A stretch of 63,120 bases of DNA from an uncultured Desulfovibrio sp. GTDB taxonomy: Bacteria; Desulfobacterota; Desulfovibrionia; Desulfovibrionales; Desulfovibrionaceae. The stretch covers positions 1 to 63,120 of the forward strand of contig CAJXRQ010000018.1 of NCBI GenBank assembly GCA_913060505.1. Direction: 5' to 3'. Under the pieces are notes generated by a model that did not search any database, was not told the origin of the DNA, and saw nothing but the letters and a program-made list of their open reading frames with translations. A program made the translations under genes and the position numbers. Position 1 is the first letter of the stretch; the number at the start of each line of letters is the position of its first letter. Of this stretch, positions 1-7,935 are shown one piece after another.

Positions 1-394
1 GATAGGATTGATCGTCGGACAAATGGTGTTGTTTCATGCCCTGCTGGCGGCAGGATCGTTTTTCGCACTGGGATTCGTATTTGTCTTCGGACGGTTCGCT
101 TCCGTGACATTTGGTTATCTGGCCCGGGATATGGCCCGGCCCGGTTTGGGGCGTTTGCTGATGCAGGGAGCGACCTTCGGAGGAACGGTTTCCGCGTTTG
201 TGTTGACGGCTGTTGTTGGTATTTTTTGTATGTCGCCCTTTGCCCTGCTTTTGGCGTTGGCGTTGCTCTGTGTGGTTCTCTATGCCTTGTATTCGCTGGC
301 TCGCAAGGTCGAGGGAGCCAATGGCGATTTCCTCGGCGCGGTTACGGTGCTGGCCGAATTGTGTGCGGCATTGGCGGCCGTGGCGTTATTGTAA
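1..394 (+). CDS. cobS: Adenosylcobinamide-GDP ribazoletransferase (cobalamin synthase), C-terminal part
   Basis: This is the last ~130 residues of an integral membrane protein; the reading frame is open to the window edge, so the start lies outside. The tail carries the GxxGDxLGA signature and following small hydrophobic helix typical of the CobS C-terminus, preceded by two hydrophobic segments and an ARPGLG turn. CobS joins adenosylcobinamide-GDP to alpha-ribazole in the last step of cobalamin assembly at the inner membrane. A B12-dependent MetH is encoded at 51.8 kb, so B12 use is expected. About half of the usual ~240 residues is visible, and the call rests mainly on the C-terminal signature. 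Confidence 0.68.
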   Translation, partial: IGLIVGQMVLFHALLAAGSFFALGFVFVFGRFASVTFGYLARDMARPGLGRLLMQGATFGGTVSAFVLTAVVGIFCMSPFALLLALALLCVVLYALYSLARKVEGANGDFLGAVTVLAELCAALAAVALL

Positions 395-670
395 GTAAAG
401 ATGGTGGAAGCCACTTTCTGCGTAATGCATGGATGGTTTCGCCTTTGCGGACAAGGGTTACACCCCCTGCATTCCGTTTTTGCATCTTCGAAACGGAAAA
501 TATTATTAAAAATAATTAGATAGCCAGTCCACCTGTCCCCCGTTTATGCGCCGTCAGACGCAGAATGGTTTCCCAAGGCTATAGCCTTGGGCCGCCGGAG
601 GCGAGATCCTGTTGCCAAATGTCGCCGCAGGCGGCTTCTGATTTTCTTTTTGCTTTTCTCCATTTTCCAC
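395..670. other. Intergenic stretch with palindromic repeats
   Basis: No gene is supported here. The stretch between cobS and the htpG terminator holds a perfect 20-base palindrome (572-591). This is followed at 592-610 by a GCCGCCGGAGGC-type motif that recurs in other gaps of the window. A GGACAAGGG...CCCC element near 448-470 resembles one near 21.1 kb. AT-rich DNA lies between these elements. Confidence 0.5.
572..591. repeat. 20-base perfect palindrome of the intergenic repeat family
   Basis: CCCAAGGCT-AT-AGCCTTGGG is a perfect palindrome, followed directly by GCCGCCGGAGGCGAGATCC. Variants of the second part occur near 12.55 kb and 21.09 kb. It could fold as a hairpin in RNA from either strand. 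Confidence 0.6.
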
Positions 671-704
671 AAAAAAGCCCGCGCATCGGAATTGATACGC
701 GGGC
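671..704 (-). terminator. Rho-independent terminator of htpG
   Basis: On the minus strand a GCCCGCG/CGCGGGC stem with a 14-base loop is followed by six T. It lies 24 bases after the htpG stop codon. Confidence 0.8.
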
Positions 705-727
705 CAATCTGTTGCTGTGTGCCGTCG

Positions 728-2629
728 CTATTTTTCAGCTTTCACATACCAGCCGGACGACTGGGTCAACAGCGACTGAATACGACCTACCAACGCATGC
801 GGGTCGGTCAGATAACCTTCCAGCAACAGCGCGGATTCGTACAACTGGCGCGCGGCCTGCTCCACAAAAGGATCGTTTTCGTTTTTGGTGTAAATGTCGA
901 TCATGTTCCGCACCAGCTCGTGGTCCGGATTGACCTCCAATACCTTGACCGGAATGGAGGTGTCCTTGCTCACCGCACGCATGATCTTGTCCATGGAGCT
1001 GGTGACATGGCCGTCCGGGTTGGAAAGACAAACCGGAGAGTCTGAAAGACGGGCGGAAACCTTGACCTCGGAAACCGAGTCTCCCAACACTTCCTTGATG
1101 CGGGCCATGAGCTTGTCCAACGTGGAGCTTTGCTCTTCGTTCAGCTCGGGTACGTCCTGCTTGTCTTCGTCTTTTGTTTCAAAGCCGTTCAGGGCTGCCG
1201 GGTCCGCATGTTCGGCGGCCACCAGTTTGAATTCTTCAAATTCGCGGATGGTGTCCATGGCGAATTCGTCGATCGGCTCGTAAAGATACAACACTTCGAT
1301 GCCCTTGCGCCGGAACATTTCCAAATGTGGGTTCAGGGCCAACGCTTCGCGGGACGCGCCGTAGGCATAGTAGATTTCTTTCTGTCCTTCGCGGGCGCGG
1401 CTCACGTATTCGGCCAGAGACGTCAGGCTGTCCGTGCCCTCCAGCGCGGAAGAATCGAAACGCACCAGTTTGGCGTACCGGTCCTTGTGCAGGAAGTCCA
1501 TGTATCCGGCCTTGAAGATGGAACCGTGTTCCTTCCAGAACTCGGCGTAGCGATCCGCATTGTCTGCGGCCATCTTTTCAAGATGCGAAAGCACCTGCTT
1601 GGTCAGGGTGGAGCTGATTTTGCGCATGAGCACGTTGTCCTGAAGGGTCTCGCGAGAGATGTTCAGGGGCAGGTCTTCGGTGTCCACAACACCGCGAACA
1701 AAGCTCAGATATTCGGGCAGCAGATCCTTGTTCTGCCGCTGGATGAGCACGCGGCGAACGTAAAGATCCAGTCCCCAGTTGTCGCGGTTCATGCCCGTGA
1801 GGAAATCCGTGCTCTTGGGGGGGATGAACATCAGCGCGTTAAACTGTACCGGCGCATCCACAGAGGTGTGCATGGTATCGAACGGGGCTTCGCTGTCGTA
1901 GGTGAGGAACTTGTAGAATTCCGCGTATTGCTCGGGCTTGATCTGGAACTTGGGTTCGCGCCACAGGGCCGGGACCGTATTGACTCGCTCGTCGCCCACC
2001 ATGATGGGGAAGTTCACGAAGTTGGAATGGCGGGTCAGTACCTGTTTGATATGGTCCTTGTTGGTGAACTGGCTCTTGAGGTCATCCATGAGCTGCACGG
2101 TGATGGACGTACCGTGGGGCATGTCTTCGTCCAGTTCCTGCAACTTGTAGTCGGTGCGTCCGTCCGAAGTCCAGGCGATGACCGGGGAGTCCGGGTGCAT
2201 GGAGCGGGTTTTTACGGTAACCTCGTCTGCGACCATGTATACGGAATAGAAGCCTACGCCGAACCGGCCGATAAGCGTGTCCAGCGATTCCTTGCCTTCC
2301 TCTGCCATTTTGGCGATCTGGGCCGTGCCGGAATGGGCGATGGTTCCGATGTTGGCCATGACCTCCTCGCGGGTCATGCCTACGCCGGTGTCCGTTACCG
2401 TGAGGGTTCCGGCTTCCTCGTCGGTTTCAATGCGGATTTCCAGAGGCTGGGAATCGTCGGTTCCGTTTTCCGCGCTGCTGGACTGGAAACGGTATTTTTC
2501 CAGTGCGTCGGATGCGTTGGAAACCAGTTCACGCAGAAAGATTTCCTTGTTGGTGTAAAGGGAGTGGACAAGAATATCGAGAAGTTGGCTGATTTCAGCC
2601 TTGAACTTGTGGGTTGTTTTTTTACCCAT
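728..2629 (-). CDS. htpG: Chaperone HtpG (Hsp90)
   Basis: A 633-residue cytosolic ATP-dependent Hsp90 chaperone of normal family length. The N-terminal GHKL ATPase domain shows the helix ELVSNASDAL (Glu34, Asn38, Asp41), then DTGVGM and a GRFGVGFYS lid motif. The middle and C-terminal dimerisation domains follow. The frame is open 14 codons further upstream, but an AAGGAGG ribosome site at 2636-2642 fixes the start at 2629. The gene lies 118 bases downstream of a MerR-type regulator on the same strand and ends at a clear terminator. A 10-bp hairpin sits just upstream of its ribosome site and may control expression. Confidence 0.97.
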   Translation of the reverse strand: MGKKTTHKFKAEISQLLDILVHSLYTNKEIFLRELVSNASDALEKYRFQSSSAENGTDDSQPLEIRIETDEEAGTLTVTDTGVGMTREEVMANIGTIAHSGTAQIAKMAEEGKESLDTLIGRFGVGFYSVYMVADEVTVKTRSMHPDSPVIAWTSDGRTDYKLQELDEDMPHGTSITVQLMDDLKSQFTNKDHIKQVLTRHSNFVNFPIMVGDERVNTVPALWREPKFQIKPEQYAEFYKFLTYDSEAPFDTMHTSVDAPVQFNALMFIPPKSTDFLTGMNRDNWGLDLYVRRVLIQRQNKDLLPEYLSFVRGVVDTEDLPLNISRETLQDNVLMRKISSTLTKQVLSHLEKMAADNADRYAEFWKEHGSIFKAGYMDFLHKDRYAKLVRFDSSALEGTDSLTSLAEYVSRAREGQKEIYYAYGASREALALNPHLEMFRRKGIEVLYLYEPIDEFAMDTIREFEEFKLVAAEHADPAALNGFETKDEDKQDVPELNEEQSSTLDKLMARIKEVLGDSVSEVKVSARLSDSPVCLSNPDGHVTSSMDKIMRAVSKDTSIPVKVLEVNPDHELVRNMIDIYTKNENDPFVEQAARQLYESALLLEGYLTDPHALVGRIQSLLTQSSGWYVKAEK

Positions 2630-2659
2630 GGATATACCTCCTTGCAATACGCCCGATAA

Positions 2660-2683
2660 CCGGGCGGCCACAGGGCCGCCCGG
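2660..2683 (-). promoter_or_regulatory. GC hairpin in the htpG leader
   Basis: Two 10-base arms, CCGGGCGGCC and GGCCGCCCGG, enclose a 4-base loop 17 bases upstream of the htpG ribosome site. There is no T-tract, so it is not a plain terminator. It may be a leader structure affecting translation or mRNA stability. A CCCCATAT sequence further upstream (around 2695-2702, minus strand) resembles a sigma-32 -10 element, but I see no matching -35. Confidence 0.4.
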
Positions 2684-2747
2684 ACCGGTTCAAACATATG
2701 GGGGAATGGTTGCCGCGAAACGCAGACTGCGAACCGCGACCGAGATA

Positions 2748-3359
2748 TTAGGTAGTTACGGTTTTGATCTTGTCAAGGAGGTACTTTTCCATCTCTCGGC
2801 GGTCCTTGCGGATGCGGACGAGTTCGGCCTCCATGATGCGCAGTTTTTCACGCAACTCGGCATTTTCACTGCGTAGGGTATCCACATCCTCGCTGCTGGC
2901 CGTAATTCGGCTCACGGCTTGCTGCATTTCCTCGCGTATGGAATCCAACTCCGCAGAACCGGTTGTGCCGGGCGTCAGCACGCTGTGAATGCCTTCACCG
3001 ATGGACCTTGCGATTTCCAAGCCAATGGCCGAGGCCATTTTCATGGCACCGTCCATGCCTGCCCCGCTGCCTCCCTGGGCTGCCGGAGAGGTCTCTGCCG
3101 TGGCCGGAACAGCATCTGCCTGCAATGGGTAGTTCTGGCTCAACCGTTCCATTACGTCCCGGGCGGTGTGCCCCTCCTTGAGCAGGGTGGAAATAACGGA
3201 AAAAATTTCAACGGCCTCGGGCTTGAACCGCTTTTGCCTCCCGCGCCCCACGCTTGGCAGATGTTGGGCAAAGCGGTTTTTCCAGTAGTGGACCGTGGAT
3301 TCGGGCAACTCCAGCTCGCGCGCGATCTCCGCAACGGAAAGCAACTTCTTGGCAGTCAT
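2748..3359 (-). CDS. MerR-type HTH regulator with C-terminal coiled coil
   Basis: A 203-residue protein. Residues ~5-70 form a MerR-like winged helix-turn-helix (SVAEIARELELPESTVHYWK, then KRFKPEAVE). A low-complexity Ala/Gly/Pro linker follows, then a long charged coiled coil from ~140 to the end. Metal-binding cysteines of classical MerR proteins are absent, so the effector is unknown. The start is supported by GAGGGGG four bases upstream. The gene is 118 bases ahead of htpG on the same strand and could share its transcript. A relative with the same two-part plan is encoded at 58.9 kb. Confidence 0.82.
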   Translation of the reverse strand: MTAKKLLSVAEIARELELPESTVHYWKNRFAQHLPSVGRGRQKRFKPEAVEIFSVISTLLKEGHTARDVMERLSQNYPLQADAVPATAETSPAAQGGSGAGMDGAMKMASAIGLEIARSIGEGIHSVLTPGTTGSAELDSIREEMQQAVSRITASSEDVDTLRSENAELREKLRIMEAELVRIRKDRREMEKYLLDKIKTVTT

Positions 3360-3608
3360 GAAACCCCCTCGTTTGCAGACTGTTGTTTTTCATTGTAGTA
3401 CAGCCTTTCGAAGAGCCATGCAAGCCCTGTCATGCAAGTAATCTTCTTGATTCTCGGGGCTTTTTTTTGAGGTAGAGAGTTTGTGTTCGTTGTAGTCCGA
3501 AATTTATGATTTTTTCTAGACTTTTTCACAAGAAACCCGTGCGCAGGGCGGTCCACAACGTTTTGCCGGTAGCAAAGCAGTCGACTTCAAATCTTTTGAT
3601 ATAGATTT

Positions 3609-3629
3609 TATCTATTGATGCGATAGATA
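3609..3629. promoter_or_regulatory. Inverted repeat, candidate operator of the yedE operon
   Basis: Arms TATCTAT and ATAGATA, perfectly complementary, are separated by seven bases. The second half and spacer cover the -35 of the predicted yedE promoter, which is where a repressor would sit. The regulator is unknown. Confidence 0.5.
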
Positions 3630-3643
3630 TCTACCGATAATAA
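3615..3643 (+). promoter_or_regulatory. Sigma-70 promoter of the yedE operon
   Basis: TTGATG and TAATAA are separated by exactly 17 bases. The first gene starts at 3755. Confidence 0.5.
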
Positions 3644-3754
3644 CAATTGGTTTCTCCTCTTCCAATTCCCTATGATTCAAAATCGCCGAAATTGCCCGGA
3701 AAAAACTCGGTTCGGTCTGGCTTCGGCACATCCAATTCCAAGGAGATGGGCATC

Positions 3755-4837
3755 ATGAAAAACTTTCTTGCCACGAGATCGGGAATCGTGATCGTGGGAC
3801 TGGTTATCGGTATTCTCGCCCCGCTGTTGCAATACATGGGCAATCCCGGAAACATGGGCATTTGCGTTGCCTGCTTTGAGCGCGACATTGCCGGGGCCAT
3901 TGGCATGCATCGGGCCGGGGTGGTCCAGTATCTGCGGCCCGAGATCATCGGGTTTGTGCTCGGGGCCATGGTGGCGGCTTTTATGAGCCGCGACTTCAGG
4001 CCAAGAGTCGGCTCCGCGCCTATCGTGCGGTTTGTATTGGGGGTCTTCGCAATGATCGGCGCCCTTGTATTTCTGGGCTGCCCGTGGCGTGCTCTGCTCC
4101 GATTGGCAGGCGGCGACCTGAACGCTGTTTTCGGTATCGTCGGCCTGGTTGCCGGTGTTTGGATCGGCACATTCTTTTTTCGCAAGGGCTATTCGCTGGG
4201 CCGGGCTACCAAGGCTCCGGCCACGGTCGGCCTGATCATGCCTGCCATCATGCTTGGTGCGCTGGTGCTTCTTTTGCTGTTCCCGCAAATATCCGGCCAG
4301 CCTTCCAACGGCGTACTGTTCTACAGCCTCAAGGGACCGGGTGCCATGCATGCTCCCGTGTTTATTGCTCTGGGTGTCGGACTGCTTGTGGGCATCATCG
4401 CGCAGCGCAGTCGTTTCTGCACCATGGGCGCGTTTCGTGACGTCATTCTCTTTGGTCAAACACATCTGCTTTCCGGCGTTGCAGCATTGCTGGTTGCCGC
4501 TGTGGTCGTGAATTTGCTTCTGGGGCAGTTCCATGCAGGATTTGCAGGACAGCCCGTGGCGCACACCCAGGGCGTATGGAACTTCATGGGTATGGTGCTG
4601 GCCGGGCTTTGTTTTGCCTTGGCCGGTGGTTGCCCCGGACGCCAGCTTTTCCTTTCCGGCGAAGGAGACGGCGATGCCGCTGTTTTCGTACTGGGAATGA
4701 TCGTGGGGGCGGCTTTCGCGCATAACTTCGGGTTGGCCAGCTCACCCAAGGGCATCGGTCCGCATGGAATGGCTGCGGTGATCATCGGGCTGATCGTCTG
4801 CCTGATTATCGGGTTCACCATGCGCAAGAAGGCGTGA
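3755..4837 (+). CDS. yedE: YedE-family selenium/sulfur transporter
   Basis: A 360-residue integral membrane protein of the YeeE/YedE family with about ten hydrophobic segments in two similar halves. Cysteine motifs characteristic of the family are visible: CVAC (Cys37, Cys40), GCPWR in the first half, RSRFC, and GGCPGRQ followed by GEGDGD in the second half. Family members import thiosulfate or are linked to selenium metabolism. The frame is open 36 codons upstream, but AAGGAG at 3740-3745, nine bases ahead of this ATG, decides the start. It is the first gene of a five-gene operon with a TusA-like carrier and a DUF3343 protein, a context typical of the selenium branch. Confidence 0.9.
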   Translation: MKNFLATRSGIVIVGLVIGILAPLLQYMGNPGNMGICVACFERDIAGAIGMHRAGVVQYLRPEIIGFVLGAMVAAFMSRDFRPRVGSAPIVRFVLGVFAMIGALVFLGCPWRALLRLAGGDLNAVFGIVGLVAGVWIGTFFFRKGYSLGRATKAPATVGLIMPAIMLGALVLLLLFPQISGQPSNGVLFYSLKGPGAMHAPVFIALGVGLLVGIIAQRSRFCTMGAFRDVILFGQTHLLSGVAALLVAAVVVNLLLGQFHAGFAGQPVAHTQGVWNFMGMVLAGLCFALAGGCPGRQLFLSGEGDGDAAVFVLGMIVGAAFAHNFGLASSPKGIGPHGMAAVIIGLIVCLIIGFTMRKKA

Positions 4838-4872
4838 TCTGAAACATTCCATTTACGATCAAGGAGAAGAAC

Positions 4873-5088
4873 ATGAATACAGTGGATGCACGGGGGCTTT
4901 CCTGTCCCCAGCCGGTTCTGGACACGCTTTCCGCCATTGCGGAACAATTAGCGGGTTCCATTGAAATTCTTGTGGATACGCAAGCCTCGCGTGAAAACGT
5001 ATGCCGCGCCGCCCAATCCAAAGGCTGGGCTGTGGCCTCCGATACCGAGGAAAACGACGAATACCGTATCGTAATTACCAAGGATTGA
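4873..5088 (+). CDS. yedF: TusA/YedF-like persulfide (or selenide) carrier
   Basis: A 71-residue protein of the TusA/SirA/YedF fold. The catalytic Cys11 lies in the diagnostic SCPQP motif after an N-terminal DARGLS strand. Such proteins carry a sulfane sulfur or selenium atom on that cysteine and pass it to partner enzymes in the cytosol. AAGGAG precedes the start at good spacing. It lies 35 bases behind yedE, as in E. coli yedE-yedF, which is why I use yedF rather than tusA. The substrate, S or Se, cannot be read from sequence. Confidence 0.88.
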   Translation: MNTVDARGLSCPQPVLDTLSAIAEQLAGSIEILVDTQASRENVCRAAQSKGWAVASDTEENDEYRIVITKD

Positions 5089-5089
5089 C

Positions 5090-5638
5090 GTGGGATTCTG
5101 GCTCTTCGGTAAAAAGAAAAAGACTCCCGGTCCGGTTTCTGCGGACCGGGGGTTGCTGGTTTTTGAAAATACCAGCGAAGTGATCCGCGCCGAGGCTTTG
5201 CTCAAATCGCGTGGTTGGAACATACGCGTCATGGGGCCTCCTCCCGAATTGCGCACCGGGTGCGATTTGGTGATTGAATTTCCCCTCATGGAGGAGCTGG
5301 ATGTCATACGGCTGCTGCGGGGTGCCGGTGCGTCGTTGCCTCTGTCCGTGGTTCCGGTGAACAGCCCGTTACTGACCCCTGTGGATTTGTTTCAGATCAA
5401 GGACTTTGGGGATTTCATCATGGTTCGGGCCGCAAACATGAAATTGACCGTGGAAAAGGCAACGCGCACCATTGTGAATGTTTCCGGCGGGGGATGCCCG
5501 GACGTTCCGTTTCTGGCTGTCCGGCTTATCGGTAAAACGCTTGATGATGCGCCGCATCCTCGGGAGATCGGCCATACGTTGTGCGGGTACGCCCTTGCTC
5601 TGGCTTTTGAGGAGATGGGGAGGCAATGCTCGCAATAG
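5090..5638 (+). CDS. DUF3343 domain protein with extra C-terminal domain
   Basis: A 182-residue protein starting with GTG one base after the previous stop; AAGGA overlaps the upstream stop region, so translation is coupled. Residues ~20-70 match DUF3343 (a LLVFENTSEVIRAEALL helix, then PPPELRTGCDLVIEF), a putative Se/S carrier-like domain with one conserved cysteine. Residues ~90-180 form a second domain that I do not recognise, including GGGCPDVPF and a HTLCGYALALAFEEM helix. Its place between the TusA-like carrier and a kinase-like protein suggests a role in the same chalcogen relay, but the chemistry is unknown. Confidence 0.8.
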   Translation: MGFWLFGKKKKTPGPVSADRGLLVFENTSEVIRAEALLKSRGWNIRVMGPPPELRTGCDLVIEFPLMEELDVIRLLRGAGASLPLSVVPVNSPLLTPVDLFQIKDFGDFIMVRAANMKLTVEKATRTIVNVSGGGCPDVPFLAVRLIGKTLDDAPHPREIGHTLCGYALALAFEEMGRQCSQ

Positions 5639-6510
5639 TCGGAACCATACCAGACCCGGCTGTCGGAATTCTGGATGGCCCGGTCCACATGCAGGCTTCG
5701 GAAATGTCTGTTGAGCAGCAGTCCGTAAACACGGATCGGGGAACACCAGCCCTGTTGGCGGCAGCCCATGCTGCCTGTGTTTTTCTCGGATTGGAAGCTC
5801 CCCACGCATTGCTGGTGGGCGATGAAGGGCTCGGCCATGGTAGCCGCAATCTTTATCAATACCTGACAGAAGTGCTACCCGGTCGAAACTATTCGACTAT
5901 GGCATATCATTATCTGCAACCGGACGCCGATTGGCACGACCGGGTTCTCCTGGCCATGCAATCCATGGAAATCATGCCGAAGATCATTGGGGATGCAGGA
6001 TTTATGTATGCGGCCAAGATGAGCGGACAGTCCGAAGCCTATGACCTCTTCACGCCAGACGCTGGCGAGCTGGCCTTTCTGGCTGATTCTGACGCGCCGC
6101 ACCCATTTTATACCCGTGGCTTCATTTTGCATGAGGATGGCGAGGTTTCGGCCCGAATTCGCGAGGCGTACAGGCATGGCAACAGTGCGCGATGTTTACT
6201 GGTCAAGGGAAGCGTGGACCGTATCGCCGTGCGGGGTCGCGTTTTGCACACAATAGGTGGTCCGGATTTGCATGAAGCGGCCATTCAGGGCATAGAAGCC
6301 ATGGAAGCCATCGGTGGAACCGGAGATACGATTACAGGCATGGCGGCTGCGCTCATGGAGTCCGGGAGGGACGCTCCCGAGGCTGCCCGCATTGCGGCAC
6401 AGGCAAACAGGATTGCCGGAAGCCTTGCACAACCGACGCCTGCCAGCCACATTCGGGAGTTGGTTATGCACATACCTGCTGCGCTGGAGCGGGCCATGTG
6501 TCAAGCCTGA
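5626..6510 (+). CDS. NAD(P)HX-dehydratase-like (ribokinase-fold) protein
   Basis: A 294-residue cytosolic protein overlapping the DUF3343 gene by 13 bases, with GGAGATGGGGAGG as ribosome site. It has the landmarks of the YjeF C-terminal/NnrD fold: TPDAGELAFL (family form TPHPGE), LLVKGSVDRIAV, and GGTGDT at 230-235 with the catalytic-type Asp234. The usual histidine of TPHPGE is replaced by Asp-Ala, and there is no YjeF epimerase domain, so ordinary NAD(P)HX repair is not assured. Being locked inside a Se/S operon, it may phosphorylate or dehydrate a different substrate. The fold call is good; the substrate is open. Confidence 0.75.
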   Translation: MLAIVGTIPDPAVGILDGPVHMQASEMSVEQQSVNTDRGTPALLAAAHAACVFLGLEAPHALLVGDEGLGHGSRNLYQYLTEVLPGRNYSTMAYHYLQPDADWHDRVLLAMQSMEIMPKIIGDAGFMYAAKMSGQSEAYDLFTPDAGELAFLADSDAPHPFYTRGFILHEDGEVSARIREAYRHGNSARCLLVKGSVDRIAVRGRVLHTIGGPDLHEAAIQGIEAMEAIGGTGDTITGMAAALMESGRDAPEAARIAAQANRIAGSLAQPTPASHIRELVMHIPAALERAMCQA

Positions 6511-6521
6511 AAGGTTGATTC

Positions 6522-6755
6522 ATGATGACGAAAAATACTGAGCCGGAAAATGAAACCATTCGGCCGGAAATGACCCTGTTGGACATGGTCGCCCAATATC
6601 CGGGTACGGAACAGGTCATTCGCTCCCGGGATGAACAGGCTGGAAAATGCCTCTTGTGTACGGCGCTGTTTGATTCAGTGGAACAGGTCGCCCGGGACAA
6701 CGGCCTTGACCTGGACGTGCTGCTGGAGGAATTGAGAATCGCTGCCTTTCGGTAG
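6522..6755 (+). CDS. DUF1858 di-cysteine protein
   Basis: A 77-residue protein, last in the yedE operon, 11 bases after the kinase-like gene with AAAGG ahead of the ATG. Residues 17-75 match DUF1858: a TLLDMVAQYPG helix, the redox-type pair Cys43-x-x-Cys46, then a helix ending GLDLDVLLEELRIAA. The family is found next to hybrid-cluster proteins and in sulfur-related contexts; the paired cysteines could form a disulfide or bind a persulfide. A short hairpin with a T-tract overlaps its stop codon. Confidence 0.8.
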   Translation: MMTKNTEPENETIRPEMTLLDMVAQYPGTEQVIRSRDEQAGKCLLCTALFDSVEQVARDNGLDLDVLLEELRIAAFR

Positions 6756-6764
6756 CCGTTTTTT
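6741..6764 (+). terminator. Probable terminator of the yedE operon
   Basis: GCTGCC-TTTC-GGTAGC (one G-T pair) is followed, after CG, by six T. It overlaps the DUF1858 stop codon, so it is short and only moderately convincing. Confidence 0.45.
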
Positions 6765-6902
6765 GCGCCACTGTCTGTTTTTGTGATTCATTTCGGATAA
6801 TTCACTTCTTTTTTTCGCTTTTTACCATGTCAAAAGCCCGCCTTGCATAATTTCATGTGCTTGAAAGTAATATTTGTGTTAATTTTTTATAAAGAAAAAA
6901 GA

Positions 6903-6931
6903 TTGACACAATATTTTTTTATTAGATAAAT
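6903..6931 (+). promoter_or_regulatory. Promoter of the Lrp-type regulator
   Basis: TTGACA at 6903-6908 in very AT-rich DNA, with GATAAA 16 bases downstream (or TAAATA at 18). The -35 is perfect; the exact -10 is ambiguous. Confidence 0.45.
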
Positions 6932-6973
6932 AATTAGTGAGAAAATTTCTTATTTGAAACGGAGAGGAGTTTC

Positions 6974-7456
6974 ATGAAAAAGTCTTTTGACACACATGAC
7001 AAACATCTGGTGGCCGCGTTGACCCGTGACGGCCAGATGTCTGTCGGCAAGGTGGCGGACCGGCTTGGGGTTACTGCTCCCACCGTCCGTTCCCGACTCA
7101 AGAATCTGGTCAAGGCCGGAGCGGTTCGCGTAGCAGCGCTGGTCAACCCCATGAAGGCGAGCGGCCTGACGGTCGCCCTGGTGGGCATGTCCCTGCAAAG
7201 CCATAAAATGCTGGATGAAAAGCTGGAGCAGATCTCCAGACTGCCTCGCGTAAACTGGTGTGCCGTCGTGACGGGACGGTATGATATCATTGTAGAGATT
7301 ACCTGCACTGAAGACATGGGCGATCTTTATGATTTTCTGGACAAGGATCTTTCGCAGGTGGGGGGCATCAACTCCAGCGAATCGTTCGTGGTCATGAAGA
7401 GCAAGCGCAAGTGGCTTTATCTTCCCGAAGTCGTGACCAGGGGGTTCGAGCAATAG
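6974..7456 (+). CDS. Lrp/AsnC-family transcription regulator
   Basis: A 160-residue regulator. The N-terminal helix-turn-helix (DKHLVAALTRDGQMSVGKVADRLGVTAPTVRSRLKNL) begins near residue 8. It is followed by a RAM-type ligand-binding domain, with VNWCAVVTGRYDIIVEI as the central strand pair. Such proteins are feast/famine regulators that oligomerise and sense amino acids or related metabolites. GGAGAGGAG precedes the ATG. It stands alone after an AT-rich promoter, with a small zinc-ribbon gene downstream; no target site could be assigned. Confidence 0.93.
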   Translation: MKKSFDTHDKHLVAALTRDGQMSVGKVADRLGVTAPTVRSRLKNLVKAGAVRVAALVNPMKASGLTVALVGMSLQSHKMLDEKLEQISRLPRVNWCAVVTGRYDIIVEITCTEDMGDLYDFLDKDLSQVGGINSSESFVVMKSKRKWLYLPEVVTRGFEQ

Positions 7457-7574
7457 CGTTTCGGACATCCGGAATGGGAACCGTGATTCGAATGTGGTGG
7501 TATGGCGGTGATCGCCAGCTTTTACATGATAATAACCTGCACAACTTGTGTTTCTGCTTCCGCGGACTTACACT

Positions 7575-7841
7575 ATGGGTATGCAGAATACTTTCGATCC
7601 CGAACTGCTTTATGTGGAGTGCACCCGATGCGGACAACCGCTGCTCTGGCGTACAGGTGAAACCACCCGCCTTTTGAAGATGGCAGGTGTGGATACGGCG
7701 GTGCTGGACGAACACTGTATGTTGGTCTCGGACGGCTGCCCCTCATGCCAGCCCGGAGAAACCCGGTTTTCCACCCGCGTGGTGCGTTTGGCCCAGGATG
7801 TTCGAAAAGGGAATAATGATGAAATGCCTGCCGATGCCTGA
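7575..7841 (+). CDS. Small zinc-ribbon protein of unknown function
   Basis: An 88-residue protein with two paired-cysteine motifs, CTRC (Cys16, Cys19) and CPSC (Cys55, Cys58), plus HC at 47-48, suggesting a treble-clef or zinc-ribbon fold. No further domain is recognised. Start choice is weak: the frame is open to 7548 and another ATG lies at 7581; none has a strong ribosome site. It ends 19 bases before a long symmetric hairpin. Codon use looks native. Confidence 0.6.
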   Translation: MGMQNTFDPELLYVECTRCGQPLLWRTGETTRLLKMAGVDTAVLDEHCMLVSDGCPSCQPGETRFSTRVVRLAQDVRKGNNDEMPADA

Positions 7842-7860
7842 GTAGTAACGGAGATATTTA

Positions 7861-7906
7861 AACGCAAACAGGGCCGCCCCCGATCTGGGACGGCCCTGTT
7901 TGCGTT
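7861..7906. terminator. Bidirectional hairpin terminator
   Basis: A perfect 16-base stem (AACGCAAACAGGGCCG and its complement) with a 14-base loop lies between the convergent zinc-ribbon and HD-GYP genes. T-tracts are short on both sides, but the position and stem strength fit a shared terminator. Confidence 0.7.
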
Positions 7907-7935
7907 TATGGGGCTGAATCAGTGTGCCTTCGGTC

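Larger units (their letters stand above)
3360..3754. other. Divergent regulatory region between the MerR gene and yedE
   Basis: No gene is supported in these 395 bases. They contain the yedE promoter and its overlapping inverted repeat (3609-3643). Around 3425-3470 there is a weak AAGCCC...GGGGCTT structure followed by eight T on the plus strand. The leader before yedE is long, about 105 bases. Confidence 0.5.

Noticed and set aside
1130..2659. 509-codon open frame on the plus strand
   Set aside because: It lies fully antisense to htpG and its translation shows no domain; high GC at third positions leaves such frames open.
2630..2747. CIRCE element before htpG
   Set aside because: No TTAGCACTC-N9-GAGTGCTAA inverted repeat is present.
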